Source: Branchiostoma floridae
Lineage: Eukaryota > Chordata > Leptocardii > Amphioxiformes > Branchiostomatidae
NCBI RefSeq assembly: GCF_000003815.2
Contig: NC_049997.1
Location: 15,832,071-15,869,231 of the forward strand
Direction: 5' to 3'
DNA length: 37,161 nucleotides
The notes below the pieces were generated by a model. That model saw only the letters and a list, made by a program, of their open reading frames with translations, made no database searches and was not told the origin of the DNA. The translations under genes were made by a program, and so were the position numbers. Every line of letters begins with the position of its first letter. Positions within the stretch are counted from its first letter, which is position 1. Below are positions 1 to 9,922 of the stretch, piece after piece.

Positions 1-17
1 GCCTTTACCACCTTGTC

Positions 18-245
18 AGATGCCCGCTGCCCAACAGCGAATACAATACTCAGGATTGTCCAACAATCTCGCCACACCGTCCGACGGTGCCCGCTGTCCA
101 ACAGCGAATACAATACTCAGGATTGTCCAACAATCTCGCCACACCGTCCGACGGTGCCCGCTGTCCAACAGCGAATACAATACTCAGGATTGTCCAACAA
201 TCTCGCCACACCGTCCGATGGTGCCTGCTGTCCAACAGCAAATTG
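18..245. repeat. 67-bp tandem repeat, about 3.3 copies
   Basis: A unit of 67 bases containing CAATACTCAGGATTGTCC and CACACCGTCCGA recurs nearly identically; copies begin near 23, 90, 157 and 224. The last copy decays after 240. It produces overlapping spurious reading frames on both strands. No gene signature is seen in it. Confidence 0.9.
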
Positions 246-304
246 CAAACAATTAATACACAAAGTTGTCCGACGATTCGACCCAAGATACGTAAATAAA
301 AATC

Positions 305-604
305 GTGAGTTCAGATCAAAAACAGTTTGCGTGCCCTCCCATCCTGTACGCAATTCAGATGCAAATCAGGCGGGACACGATGTAACTCTTACAAAATCCA
401 CACGAGTTCTCAAATTACAAGGTGGAGCAGATATATCAGTACAAAAAATATAAGTGGTTAACCAAATATATGTAATTCAAATCGCCAAATGAGCTATCAA
501 AGTGAGTTCAAGTCAAAAATGGGTTGCGCGCCCTCCCACTCTGTCCGTAATTCACATGCAAATCCGGCGGGACACGATGTTCAGACTCTTGCAAATTCCA
601 CAAG
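305..604. repeat. Diverged direct duplication, two units of about 100 bp
   Basis: The segment 305-404 (GTGAGTTCAGATCAAAAAC ... GCGGGACACGATGT ... TCCACACGAG) recurs in diverged form at 502-604, about 197 bases later. Both units contain GCCCTCCCA and the GGCGGGACACGATGT block. This is a local duplication or two copies of a dispersed repeat. Confidence 0.75.
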
Positions 605-1266
605 ATTTAGCCGTTACAAGTCGAATAGTAGATCATATTACATGACACAGAGTACATAAACAAACTGGAATTATCTCTCCTCACTGTTCCTCTGTCGTAA
701 ATGAGTGTAACTAATGTCCATACATATATGAATACACGCATCTAGATTACTTTCATGTAGATGTCAACTGTCTCCAATTTGTGGAAGCAAAAACAAAAAC
801 CTACAAATCTACCACATTTAAGCAGGATTTACAAATGGTATTATGTAACTTTAGGACAATACAAACATGCAGAAAATAGATTTTACATCATTGATTGACA
901 TAATACACTAAGTATCATTCTTACATTATAAAATAACAATAGCCAGTGACGGAGTCAATGCACTATACAACAATGTTTAAAAACTGAAATTGAAACTACA
1001 CTGTACATCAATGTACAAAACTACCCAGAGCCTCTGAACTCTTTACGGACACCCATACTTCTGATAGTTTCTAGATAATGATTACAGCATTCTACCATTA
1101 TTTAACATTCCCTACCATTTTTTTAAACATCTTGTAAATGGATCAGTGGTCTAAGAATTCACCAGTGCCCAGCAGTGGAATAAAAAAATATACACCGGCA
1201 ACAATAGGGCTTACTTTTATGGTGACAATCTACTAGTTCTACCACTTGGCAACATTGGAGTGTCTT
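605..1266. other. No recognisable gene; AT-rich
   Basis: No supported exon, RNA gene or clear repeat is seen. The stretch lies downstream of the minus-strand ENPP exons, so it could be intron or 3' untranslated sequence of that gene, but nothing in the sequence proves it. Confidence 0.5.
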
Positions 1267-1379
1267 GACAAAAATGCCCTGCATTTCCACAGAACTTTTG
1301 GACAAAAATGCCCTGCATTTCCACAGAACTTTTGGACAAAAATGCCCTGCATTTCCACAGAACTTTTGGACAAAAATGC
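1267..1379. repeat. 34-bp tandem repeat, about 3.3 copies
   Basis: The unit starts GACAAAAATGCCCTGC and continues ATTTCCACAGAACTTTTG. It repeats almost perfectly at 1267, 1301, 1335 and partly at 1369. The period is not a multiple of three, so the short frames across it are not coding. Confidence 0.92.
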
Positions 1380-2115
1380 CTGCTATCCCCAGACACAAGC
1401 CACTAGGGACCTCAAACATATGTCACTTCTTCCTACAAACAACATCTTTCTAACACTTAAAATCGTTATCATAAATTTCCTTCACCATTCCTAACCCAAT
1501 CCCTACCCAACTCTGCTCAAAAGATATGGCATGAACTCTGTCTATAGAGGTTACACATCTAAGTAAAACAAGTTATATGACACAGAGTACACCAAAAACC
1601 TGGAGAAATTCTCTTCCTTTAAGAGTCATACGTATCAAATAGCATATACCACCTTTTATCACTGATATTCTGTCGTTAACAAGTCAATCTTACCTGATTT
1701 AGGTCATACACAGTTGCTTGCAGACAGACAAGACGTTCAACGTAATCCCTGCTACACCTGCATCCACAAAAATCCCTTTTCAAATATCTCCTGCCCAGAA
1801 ACAAACTTGCTTGACACTGTGCTTACAAATACATCTGTTACCTCACCTTAGGTTACCACCCTTAACCTCAACAACCTATCAAGTGATTGACAGCAAATGG
1901 CTCCCCTCGTAAGTTACAAATGTATGTCCCCTTCACCAACAAATATCTACCCATTTTGAACTATGGTACGGTCCGCCTGTTGTCTGGAAGGTCAAGGAGC
2001 CTGACCCATTACCCTAAGGTAGGCATCAACTGTGCTGTACAACTGTCACCGGTGGAATGTACCAAACCAGGCTGGGGGGTTGTAATGCTTCAGAAGTTTT
2101 TGACAAGACTGTCCC
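1380..2115. other. Unassigned sequence, no supported gene
   Basis: No open frame of note is seen. A possible minus-strand exon end (CAG followed by GTAAGA) lies near 1691, but upstream frames in the required phase contain a stop, so no exon is called. The remaining 3' exons of the minus-strand ENPP gene were looked for here and not found. Confidence 0.4.
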
Positions 2116-2690
2116 GGCTATCCCTAAAGTAGCTCCTAGGGGGCCCAAACTTAATAATATGTTACTAACTCCTGAGCACAAGAGCTATCTAACACCAAAA
2201 ATTCGTGACCATATAATGTTAAGAAGATGAGAAAACACACCCGGCAGTTGCGCTGCAGTACCAAGGGAAGCCACTAGGGGGCCCATCATCGAACTTGACC
2301 TCCGTTTTCCAGACCCCTACCCACCCACCAAATATTATCAGCGTCCGTCGAAGTCTTCTCGAGTTATGCTGTCCACGGACAAAAATTTGCAAGTAAACCG
2401 GCGCCTGCACTTCCATGAAAGCCGCTAGGGGGCCCAAACTCGCAGCAGTCACTCTCTGCTTTAAGGGGTCCCTACCGCTCAAAAATCACGACAGCAGCAT
2501 GTCCAGAACGCGAGAAATCAAGCATGCAGGTTCCGCTGCAGTACCTTAGCAAGTCACTAGGGGGCCCATTATCGAACTCCCCCTTCCTTCTCCAGACCCC
2601 TACCCACCCACCAAATATCAGCCGCATCCGTCGCAGTCTTCTCGAGTTATGCTGCTCACAAACAGGGGGAAAGAACAAAACCGGACCGAA
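2116..2690. repeat. Array of CTAGGGGGCCCA-box repeats, about 130-150 bp spacing
   Basis: The box CTAGGGGGCCCA occurs at 2136, 2274, 2425 and 2557. The 2274 and 2557 units match over about 160 bp: CGCTGCAGTACC, CAGACCCCTACCCACCCACC and TCTTCTCGAGTTATGCTG. Related, more diverged units lie at 5270-5375 and 32690-32950. The same pattern (box, CCTACxCACC, CTCGAGTTATG) defines a dispersed, partly tandem family. Apparent minus-strand frames here are repeat-derived. Confidence 0.75.
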
Positions 2691-2927
2691 AATATAACCT
2701 TATGCCATTCTGGCAAAGGTAATTATAGAAGTTTCTCCCAAAAACTCGATATCCTATAGCTAAACCCCCAAAAAATATCAAAACGGAACTTATACGGATA
2801 TGACAGCAACCTTACTGACTGTTTTTACACAGCTTTTACATACTCTACAAAAGTGTGTGTTACTAATGTGCAAAGTAACCAAATAAACAAACAAACAAAC
2901 AAAAAAATAAACAAAAATGAAAAACAC

Positions 2928-3113
2928 CTCCTCCTTTCGGCCCGGGAGAGGCTGAATCAGGGCCAGTGGTCCATAGTCCGCGATCAGCATCTGGAGAGAC
3001 GAAGCGTTCACGTAGCTCAGGATCTCGATCGGGTTGGAAACGTTCTTGACTTGTTCGAATCCATGATCAGCAACCAGGATGACGTTGAGGTCCTTCATTC
3101 CTCGCTGTTTGAT
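2928..3113 (-). CDS. ENPP gene, fourth coding exon
   Basis: The exon has 62 codons with acceptor CCGACAG and donor GAG/GTGTTT, phase 0 at both ends. It reads IKQRGMKDLNVILVADHGF, giving the zinc pair Asp-His, and continues to DYGPLALIQPLPGRKEE, where other ENPPs continue with a VY motif in the next exon. The next exon is not recognised in 1-2927. Confidence 0.92.
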
Positions 3114-6100
3114 CTGTCGGAGAATATATGAAGCATATTGAGTTAATAATATGCTACGGTCACCTTTGCACGGGTTCTAGTAAGGCTCAGGTCACATTTC
3201 CAAACCAGGGCCCGACCGGGATGATTTTAAACTGCCAAACCCGGATATATCCGGCACACATATACATGCCCTATGTGCTGCGCCCGGATATATCCGGGAT
3301 AGCGTATTCCCCTGAAGTAGCAGCTTTGCGCGCGTGTAGCGCACGAAACCCTTTTTGGAGGTCAGCGGCCAATCCTGGCACTTATAGCATTTTATAGGGC
3401 TGAAACTCTGGCAGTTTAAGGGTTAAGAAACAAGAAATTAGATATATACAAATCATGCCCACGAATCTTATGTTGACCTTTTTTGTTTTTTGATGTCTTT
3501 TATCTTTTCTTTTCGCTCCCGAAAGCTGCCCGACAGGGCCCGGTTTGGAAATGTGACCTAAGCCTAAGGGTCTGCAGCCCCGGCCGGGGCCCGGAAGACA
3601 CTAATTCGTACCAGTGGACTGTCGGATACCGTGGGGTATAAGGTGCTCCTCGGCATTCTCTCGATCTACGTACGGCGTCTATTTGTTACCGGGTCCCGGT
3701 TTGATTTTAACTCCAGGACCTGGCCGTGCCCACAAATAGCCCTGTAGCCAAATTATATGCCACGGGACTACGAAGGGAAGGGGCCACGCCTGAAATTGAA
3801 ATAGAAAAGACAGCCCGTTAATTACCAGTCGGGGTCAGTTTTTGGTCCCGATTGAGGCCTTGGTTGGCCGGATGGCATTGTTTGGTAGGCTATTTGACAT
3901 AGCCCTAAAGGCTTCTAAAAGGTCCATACAAACGGAAGAATCAGCACCCGAATCAGGATGGCCAAGCGGTTGAAGCGGCTGTGTTCAGAAAGCAGTCAGG
4001 CCCTGCAGGCACGGGTTCGAATCCCACAAAAATCCCATTTAATGTCTTTTGATAGAAAATAAATAGACCAAATCAAGACTTCAATCTTTGACCGCTCTCT
4101 TTTAAGGCTTCTATTTGTTTGTTTTCAAATACGCATCAGCCAGCTTTTTTTAGAAGCTTCTTTGTTTCGATTGTTGACAAAGGATTACTGTTAATATGTT
4201 ATGATGTGAACAATTTTTCTTACCTGTTGAAGCAAGTAGCCGATGACACGGTCTAGTTGTCTTAGCGCCGATCGGGCTTCCGGAGACTCTGGCCCGAAAT
4301 AGTGTGCCGCTTCGTCCAGTATGTTCGCATAGAAAGCGGTGAAGTCGATGCTCGAGTTCGAAAACCAATTCAGGACCTTTAGAAGATAGATAGAAGGTGT
4401 TAGTGGAATATCGCAGTGCCCGAGTTCTTTCTGCACTAAATTACATCCAATTTACAAATGATACAAATTATATAGATACAAAAAAAAATGACACAGTCAT
4501 ATACAAACTATAAGTAGTAATACATAGTACACTAAGAAGGAGTTACTCAAAGAATTCTACAGCTATATAAAAACTAGACTAGTACTATTAGTAATATATA
4601 TATAAGTTAAAAACATGACATTCCTCTGAGATCAGGGTAGGGACATAGTACATAATAGCTGCCTCAAGCATACCTCTAACCGCTCTTAGAAATGCAGTGA
4701 GCAATGAAGCATCCCTCAAAAGTCATAGACAGGAAACAAACTAGGAAGATCTTACTATAATGAATTGTGCGATATGTTGAAGAATTACCTTGTCTACTCC
4801 AGCCGAAATTGTGCTGTAGCTTTCGTTTCTAGGCTCGGGTTCATACTCGTAGATATCAGTCCCTGTGCCTGGGATTGGTATAAGATTGTAGGTCCCTACA
4901 CGCCTGCCTTGTTGGCTAGCCGTCATGCCGATTGTTTCGATGCCGGGGTTGAGATACTCGGTTATATTTTTCACGTATGCTGGAGAGCCGAGCTGTCCAG
5001 TGGATTTGTCGAAGACGATGTTGTGCAGGACGCCATGGGTTTCTGGATAACATCCTAAAGCAGAAAAAAAACGTGGCGTTATTACGTTTCTACCAGAGCA
5101 AAAAGAAACTGTTTGCAAAAAAAGAAACCCACAAAAAATAATTATGTAAAAAATGTAGGACGTTATATCTACACAAAACCTACACAACTTCTTCCATTGA
5201 AATATCAAGACTATAGCATGTTCAGGACGAAAATTGCATAAAGCAGGTGTTCTGATGCAGTTCCAATATCACACAACAGAGGGCCCAAACTTGACCTCGA
5301 TCATTGCCTTCCCAACATTTATCCACTTGCCAAATATAATTGCAATCTATCCAGAGCTTCTTAAGTTATGCTGATTAGAAGTAGCCCCGTACTACCGGTG
5401 GGTACCGGTACGCCGTACCGGTGTGACAGCGATCTCGCCCCCCCGGTGATCTCGCCCCCCCGGGGGGCGAGATCACTAGCGTTTTCGCCCCCCTTTAGCG
5501 TTTTCGTCCCCCCCCCCCCAAGAGCAGCTGGCTACTACATATTACAGGTGCGCTACCTGGTACTATACTGCACCTGGGGAGTAACGTATATGGTGTGTTA
5601 CCTGGTACCTATATGGCACCTTATTACCGTACCGTAAGATGTCATACCTCGAAAGTCGATACTATATTGTTCGGTGCAAACATGACATTGAAATGAAAAA
5701 GACAATTTTTGCAGCTGAGGTGGCATAAAAACAGTGCTACTGCGAACGTATAAATCAACACCGTCTATGGTACGGAATACGTCAGCTATATGTTTTCAAT
5801 TTGTCACAGTGTTTTCTTTCTTGTGCTGGAAACATTTCCAAAGCACTAACAAAAACACACGCGAATAATACTTTCTCATTATAAACACTATCTACGCGCA
5901 AGTTGATATAGCTGTTGCTAAATGCTACACAAACACTGGTAAAGTACCTGTCTTAAGAAACACGGGTAAATGCATCAGTTCCTAAATACTAGAAAAAACA
6001 GTCATGTTGGAGGTGAAGATATCCCTTGGCCAGGTGCATATACCAAAATGTGCGTTATTCTAATTAATACCTAATATCTGCATAATTAATAAAGACATTA

Positions 6101-7287
6101 CATAGTTCTTTTGTCGTCACTTCATGGTAGAGACTTCATATTGGAGATATATAGGTTGCTTGAGGACAGGTGAATACAATGAAATACATCTTATGTCAAG
6201 ACTCAGGTATATGCAATAATGGGAATACAAGGGACCCAACCCTCCTTGTCTGAAACAAGTTCAACTATCTTATTACCATGTAATTACGTTAATATTGATA
6301 CTATGAATGGAGTTATGTATCAAACTCGTGTACTTATATCATTCTGAAACTACATTTTGTGATTTATACCAATCAACTTTTAAAATGTCATGTAAACCCG
6401 TTTTTTTGGGGGGGGGGGGCGAAATCGCTAAAGGGGGGCGAGGTAGGGGGGCGAGATCACTAGCCGGGGAGGGCGAGATCGCTAGTGATTTCGCCCCGGG
6501 GGGGCGAGATCGCTAGTGATTTCGCCCCCGGGGGGGCGAGATCACGGGGGGGGGCGAGATCGCTGTCACACCTGTACAAAACCGTTTTTTTTTCTCATTG
6601 GACCAGTCCAGAAAAACCGGACCTGAAAAAATTCGGTGGACCGGATACTGGACCGATTGGAAAATGAACAGATTATATGATCAGGCATTCGCACGTTTTC
6701 GGGGTTACCGGTCGAGGAAAATAACAAGAGCGAAGCAGAGTAGAGTCTATAATCCTTTCTACCAAGTTTTACAGTCAATAGTACAGGGGGGAGTCGAATA
6801 CTACAGAAAACAGATTTCTTTGTAGAATAAACAGACCATTGTTTTGAGTATCGTCCATTCACAAGTTTTCACATATTTAATCAGGTCCAGGTTCAGGTTC
6901 GGACCTGGACCTGAACCTCTGGACCTGAACCGGACCTGAATTTTCTGTACCGGTACACACCTCTACCCCCACACACAAACACACAAAGAGAGAGAGAAAC
7001 AATTCCTCCATTTTTCATGAAGGTAAAATTTTACCTGTTAAGATTGTGAAGATGTTTGGAATCGTCAAGGTGGTGAAAGCAGGCGTTACGTAAGGCACTT
7101 TCACCCCCTCGGCTGAGAAGGCTGCCAGGTTCGGCAAGTCTTCAAGCTTGTCCATGTCCCAGCGGAAACCGTCTAAGACCATGAGGAGGAGTTTGCTTCT
7201 CCCACCGGCCGGGGCGGTGGATACAATCGTGAGCAACAGTAGCGTATAGAAAAGCGTTGCTAGACGAGACATTGCCATGTATGATAC
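2928..7287 (-). CDS. ENPP-family ectonucleotide pyrophosphatase/phosphodiesterase, 5' portion (4 coding exons)
   Basis: Four exons (7287-7035 with ATG at 7278, 5054-4789, 4376-4224, 3113-2928) have consensus splice sites and matching phases (1, 0, 0, 0), giving 283 in-frame codons. The product begins with a signal peptide (residues 1 to about 25). Next come the first metal Asp36 in VLDGFRW, the nucleophile Thr70 in AFTTLTIPN, Asn93 in HGVLHN, metal ligands Asp191 and His195 in ILDEAAH, and Asp237/His238 in ADHGF. This order is diagnostic of the alkaline-phosphatase-superfamily ENPP fold, which cleaves extracellular phosphodiesters using two zinc ions. Local wording (TPAF, ILTG, ETHGVLHN, FGPESPE) is closest to the ENPP4/5/7 group. 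Family members are about 430-480 residues, so roughly 150-190 residues, including the last zinc His, are missing from what can be read. Substrate cannot be assigned. Confidence 0.93.
3181..3567. mobile_element. Non-autonomous TIR element in ENPP intron
   Basis: The left end TAAGGCTCAGGTCACATTTC matches the reverse complement of the right end (CTTAGGCTTAGGTCACATTTC-like) over about 40 bp, including CCAAACC and GGGCCCG. A second, internal inverted pair (TTAAACTGCC near 3227, GGCAGTTTAA near 3411) and two copies of CCCGGATATATCCGG (3240, 3283) lie inside. No open frame; MITE-like. Confidence 0.75.
3568..3954. other. ENPP intron sequence, no feature recognised
   Basis: Intron between the third and fourth coding exons. 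No coding potential or clear repeat pairing is seen. Confidence 0.5.
3955..4175 (+). mobile_element. tRNA-Leu-derived SINE (copy 1)
   Basis: The head has a Pol III A box (TGGCCAAGCGGTTGAAGC) and B box (GGGTTCGAATCCC) in tRNA-Leu-like context (TCAGGATGGCC start). The sequence after the B box (AAAAATCCC) does not close the acceptor stem, so it is not a functional tRNA. The 3' part (AATACGCATCAGCCAGC, T-run, AGAAGCTTCTTTG) is shared with the tail of the unit at 24459-24712. Inserted in an ENPP intron, opposite to the gene. Confidence 0.75.
4224..4376 (-). CDS. ENPP gene, third coding exon
   Basis: The exon has 51 codons, starting VLNWF and ending GYLLQQ, flanked by a TTCTAAAG acceptor and a CAG/GTAAGA donor, both phase 0. 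It carries the zinc ligands Asp and His in ILDEAAH and the conserved GPESPE block. The usual ENPP wording here is E-P-D-x-x-G-H; this protein has I-L-D-E-A-A-H, keeping the ligands but not the flanking Pro and Gly. Confidence 0.92.
4440..4788. other. ENPP intron sequence
   Basis: AT-rich intron between the second and third coding exons, containing a TATATATATAAG-like stretch near 4595. No other feature. Confidence 0.5.
4789..5054 (-). CDS. ENPP gene, second coding exon
   Basis: The acceptor TGCTTTAG is followed by GA, which completes the split Gly codon to read ILTG-CYPETHGVLHN across the junction, an ENPP hallmark. It codes for residues 83-170 and contains possible N-glycosylation sites NIT and NES. 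The donor is AAG/GTAATT, phase 0. Confidence 0.92.
5270..5375. repeat. Diverged CTAGGGGGCCCA-family repeat unit
   Basis: Contains AGAGGGCCCAAACTTGACCTCGATC, CCAAATATAAT and CTTCTTAAGTTATGCTG in the same order and spacing as units at 2226-2690. Lies in the first ENPP coding intron. Confidence 0.6.
5420..6572. mobile_element. GC-rich TIR element, 1.15 kb, nested in another repeat
   Basis: The ends are inverted copies: GGTGTGACAGCGATCTCGCC at 5420 and its complement ending at 6572. Subterminal blocks of GCGAGATC, CACTAGCG and C/G homopolymers occur several times in both orientations. No transposase frame is seen. Flanking sequence on both sides (GTACCGG left, TGTACAAAACC right) matches the uninterrupted repeat at 25718-25760, so the element interrupts that repeat. 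The interior 5650-6400 is AT-rich with nothing recognisable. Confidence 0.8.
6573..6957 (-). repeat. LINE-tail-like dispersed repeat (copy 1)
   Basis: Matches 25735-26110: AAAACCGGACCTGAAAAAAT, GATTATAT, GTCCATTCACAAGTTT-type blocks in order. In the second copy the same sequence lies directly downstream (minus strand) of a reverse-transcriptase remnant, so it is probably a LINE 3' region. The right edge (6883-6957) is a cluster of alternating GGACCTGAAC/GTTCAGGTCC palindromic words ending at GTACCGGTAC. Confidence 0.65.
7035..7287 (-). CDS. ENPP gene, first coding exon
   Basis: An acceptor (TTCATCTCAG on the minus strand) precedes a 9-base leader and ATG at 7278, so at least one non-coding exon lies further upstream. 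It codes for the signal peptide (hydrophobic stretch FYTLLLLTIV), the first metal-binding Asp in VLDGF, and the nucleophile Thr in FTTLTIPN. It ends ACAG followed by GTAAAA, phase 1. Confidence 0.93.
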
Positions 7288-7316
7288 CTGAGATGAAAGA
7301 ACAAAAAAATAATAAT

Positions 7317-7727
7317 TATAGAAAAGTTGCTACACTATCCATCCAACACTGTAATAACTTAAGGACTTACCCCTAAATTTTTGGTCAATCTCCGTCGACC
7401 TTGTTCACAGAATGACCCAGCAGTGACGTCAGGAAGACACCACTTTTGCAGGAGGGGGTCATAAGTATCAGAAAGTCTATGTCACCCCCGTCTGGTTGAG
7501 TGTGGGCCGATGAGCTCTAATGTGCAAAGCCTCCTTCACTCCTCGTGCGGAGAAATCCTGTTCTGAGTCTAGAATTTTGACATTGACACTCCTGCAAATG
7601 TGGTGTCTTCCTAAAGTCACTACTGGAGATAGAAAGGGTCATTTTGTGAACAAGGTCGACGGAGATTGACCGAAAATTTAGGTCCCTACAGTTTTAACAG
7701 TGTTGAAAGTTTAGCAATTTTTCTATA
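7317..7727. mobile_element. Foldback/MITE element with arms of about 135 bp
   Basis: The left arm 7317-7454 and right arm 7587-7727 are inverted copies: TATAGAAAAGTTGCTA with TAGCAATTTTTCTATA; CAACACTG; GGTCAATCTCCGTCGACC; GACACCAC; and GCAGGAG. The central spacer is about 130 bp. No coding frame. It lies only about 30 bp upstream of the acceptor of the first ENPP coding exon. Confidence 0.85.
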
Positions 7728-7889
7728 ATATATTCTACCAATACAGATGAACTTTCATCCTAAAAGAAATAAATTCACGGGTCTTAGTGGCAAGTGTGCA
7801 GATGTCGACACACTGGCAGCACCAAATCCGTAGGTGTTTTTGGCACCCTTTTTGACAGATTAACCGTGAAGCTCGGTGGGCGTCACTCC

Positions 7890-8610
7890 ACCGTCATGGG
7901 GGCAGGGGCATGACGAGTATCGAACTCAAACACCCGCGCCACACAAACACCCAGCGGAAAGAACAACCATAAAACAAAGGACTGAGTGTGGAAAGTCGGA
8001 CACTTTGGCATATGGACACTTCGGCCCCCTGCTAATCAGGACACTTCGGCCCCAAGCCGAGGATACTTCGGCCCCGGGTCCAGTCCACGATAGTTTAATA
8101 TCTAACACGTAGCCCGAATCGACTAAATAACGTATAATTTTAGGACGTATAATTTTACTTGTACAGTATTATATAGTGTTCTCCTGTCTACTCGAGAAAA
8201 TCGCCATTAGCGATTACGATTTTATGCGTTTCCGGGGCATGAAGATCCCTTTTTGCTCCGGTTTTCTGCACGACCCTAGCTTCCATGAAGTCTTACCTAC
8301 TGCGATGTGGAGTTGTGTGTTTGCTATGTTTCAAGACTTACTTATTTATTTGTTTCAAGACTTAATGCTCAATATGTTTTATCGTTGTGTTTTACAGAGC
8401 TTTTCGATTAATTTGTACATTGCATAGCATGCCCACGCACATAAGAACTAGCGGGGCAGAAGTGTCCTCCGAGCCTGGGCCGAAGTGTCCATGTGCCGAA
8501 CTGTGATACCCTGAGTGTGCTGTGATCTGTCGTAAGGCAAGGTATTTGGCCAAGAATCCAGAGGTCATAGTTTCGAATCCTGTCTCCCGATTTTGTGCCC
8601 ATGTAATTAT
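7890..8610. mobile_element. Two SINE-like units in inverted orientation
   Basis: The left unit (7890-8080, minus) and right unit (8450-8610, plus) share, in inverted order, GGACACTTCGGCCCC motifs, CATRTGGACAC and GAGTGTG blocks. Each has an outward tRNA-type B box: TAGTTTCGAATCCTG at 8570 and, on the minus strand, GAGTTCGATACTC near 7920. The spacer 8081-8449 contains ACGTATAATTTTA twice and no gene. Confidence 0.55.
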
Positions 8611-8865
8611 ATAAAGGCCAATCAACACGACTTTCCTCACTTCAATCCATCCAGAGTAAAAATGGGTACCTAACTTTGGTAATAGAAAGGTACGTAAATG
8701 TGGTGGAAGGAGAGGGATGGGCTCCAGCTTCAAATACCGCGCGCTAAACACAGCGCGCAGTACTAGTGGATTACCACCTAATGCAATGACGAGGGGGGGG
8801 GGGGGGTATCGGACTGTTTTCTACTCTTTGTATGTGACACTCTTAAAAAGTTACTAAGTTCAGTT

Positions 8866-9173
8866 CAGTGCTACATTAAAAACATCTGGCTAGTACCTTT
8901 CTGTGCTGTTTCATTTACATGAACTTGGGCGAACTTGCGAACTGCTTTTCCAAGCGATATTCCCCGCCAGACGAAGTTCTAACACTATTAGGCTATCAAG
9001 ATTAAAAACATTCAAATATTGCGAAGCGATTTGTACCTTGTTGCGAAAAGACTTGCCTTGTTGCGAACTGACGGTTGCGAACTGACATTGTTGCGAAACA
9101 ACCTGTTACCGTTGAGTACAGTGCTACAATATAAACATCTAATTAGTACATTTCTGTGCTGTTTCATTTACAT
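8866..9173. repeat. Direct repeat, about 56 bp, 252 bp apart
   Basis: CAGTGCTACA, AACATCT and TTTCTGTGCTGTTTCATT occur in order at 8866-8921 and again at 9118-9173. Between them GTTGCGAA words recur five or more times (9018-9100). No gene. Confidence 0.7.
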
Positions 9174-9922
9174 GCCCTGTAGAGAACGTGATCGTAGTTT
9201 GCAGCTAGCTAGTGTTGTCAAACTAGCGAGCTAAGGGGTATTTCACGTAGAGCCTAGGGGTATTTTAGTCTCGGAGCCTATTTCTAAGAAGGACCCCCAA
9301 TTAACTGCGTGTCTCTTTAATGATATGTTTTACACAATGAGAGCTTGCTTTTGTCCAGTTTTACAAAAAGTTATTCTTTAGATCTATGACTCAAGTACGC
9401 CTCGAATATAAGGATCATATACTTCAAAACAGGCTTTGTTAATATATGTTATTTCGAGTGCTAGAGCATATCAAATTCCCCGCCCACAACGTATGGTTGT
9501 CTAATTACTGCTATATCAAGTTACCTATCGGCAAAATGGCGACAATAAAAAAACAAGACGTAAACAGCAATAAAGGAATGATTATCAATGGATACACATT
9601 CAAACATATAAAAACAAATCGGACGTTTCTCCAAATAACCTTCTGTCCTGTAATTGTTTCTTTATAGGAATGCTCAAAATTCAAGGACACAGAAGATATC
9701 GGTTGGAATCTGCATTAAATGTTTGCAGTGCACATGACAACACAAATGTTGAATTAACAAAATATCAACTCATGTCTACTGAAAAGTTCTAGGGATAAAA
9801 GTTAAGAGATCGTTCATACCGAAGTTGAGCTTTGAAGGACGCATGAATCTTGGTTGCCACTACTGTGTACTGGACTCGCAGATTAAAGTCGAGAGACAAG
9901 GCGTAAGACCGGTTTTTGTTTT
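9174..9922. other. No recognisable gene
   Basis: Short frames only, with no domain or splice support and no repeat partner recognised. Confidence 0.45.

Noticed and set aside
13-453. 146-codon frame on the plus strand
   Set aside because: Made of the 67-bp tandem repeat; similar frames open on the other strand.
1690-1760. Possible further minus-strand ENPP exon ending CAG/GTAAGA
   Set aside because: The phase required by the preceding exon runs into a stop for the available acceptors, and no ENPP motif is coded.
3957-4033. Functional tRNA-Leu gene
   Set aside because: A and B boxes are present but the 3' acceptor strand does not pair; it is a SINE head.
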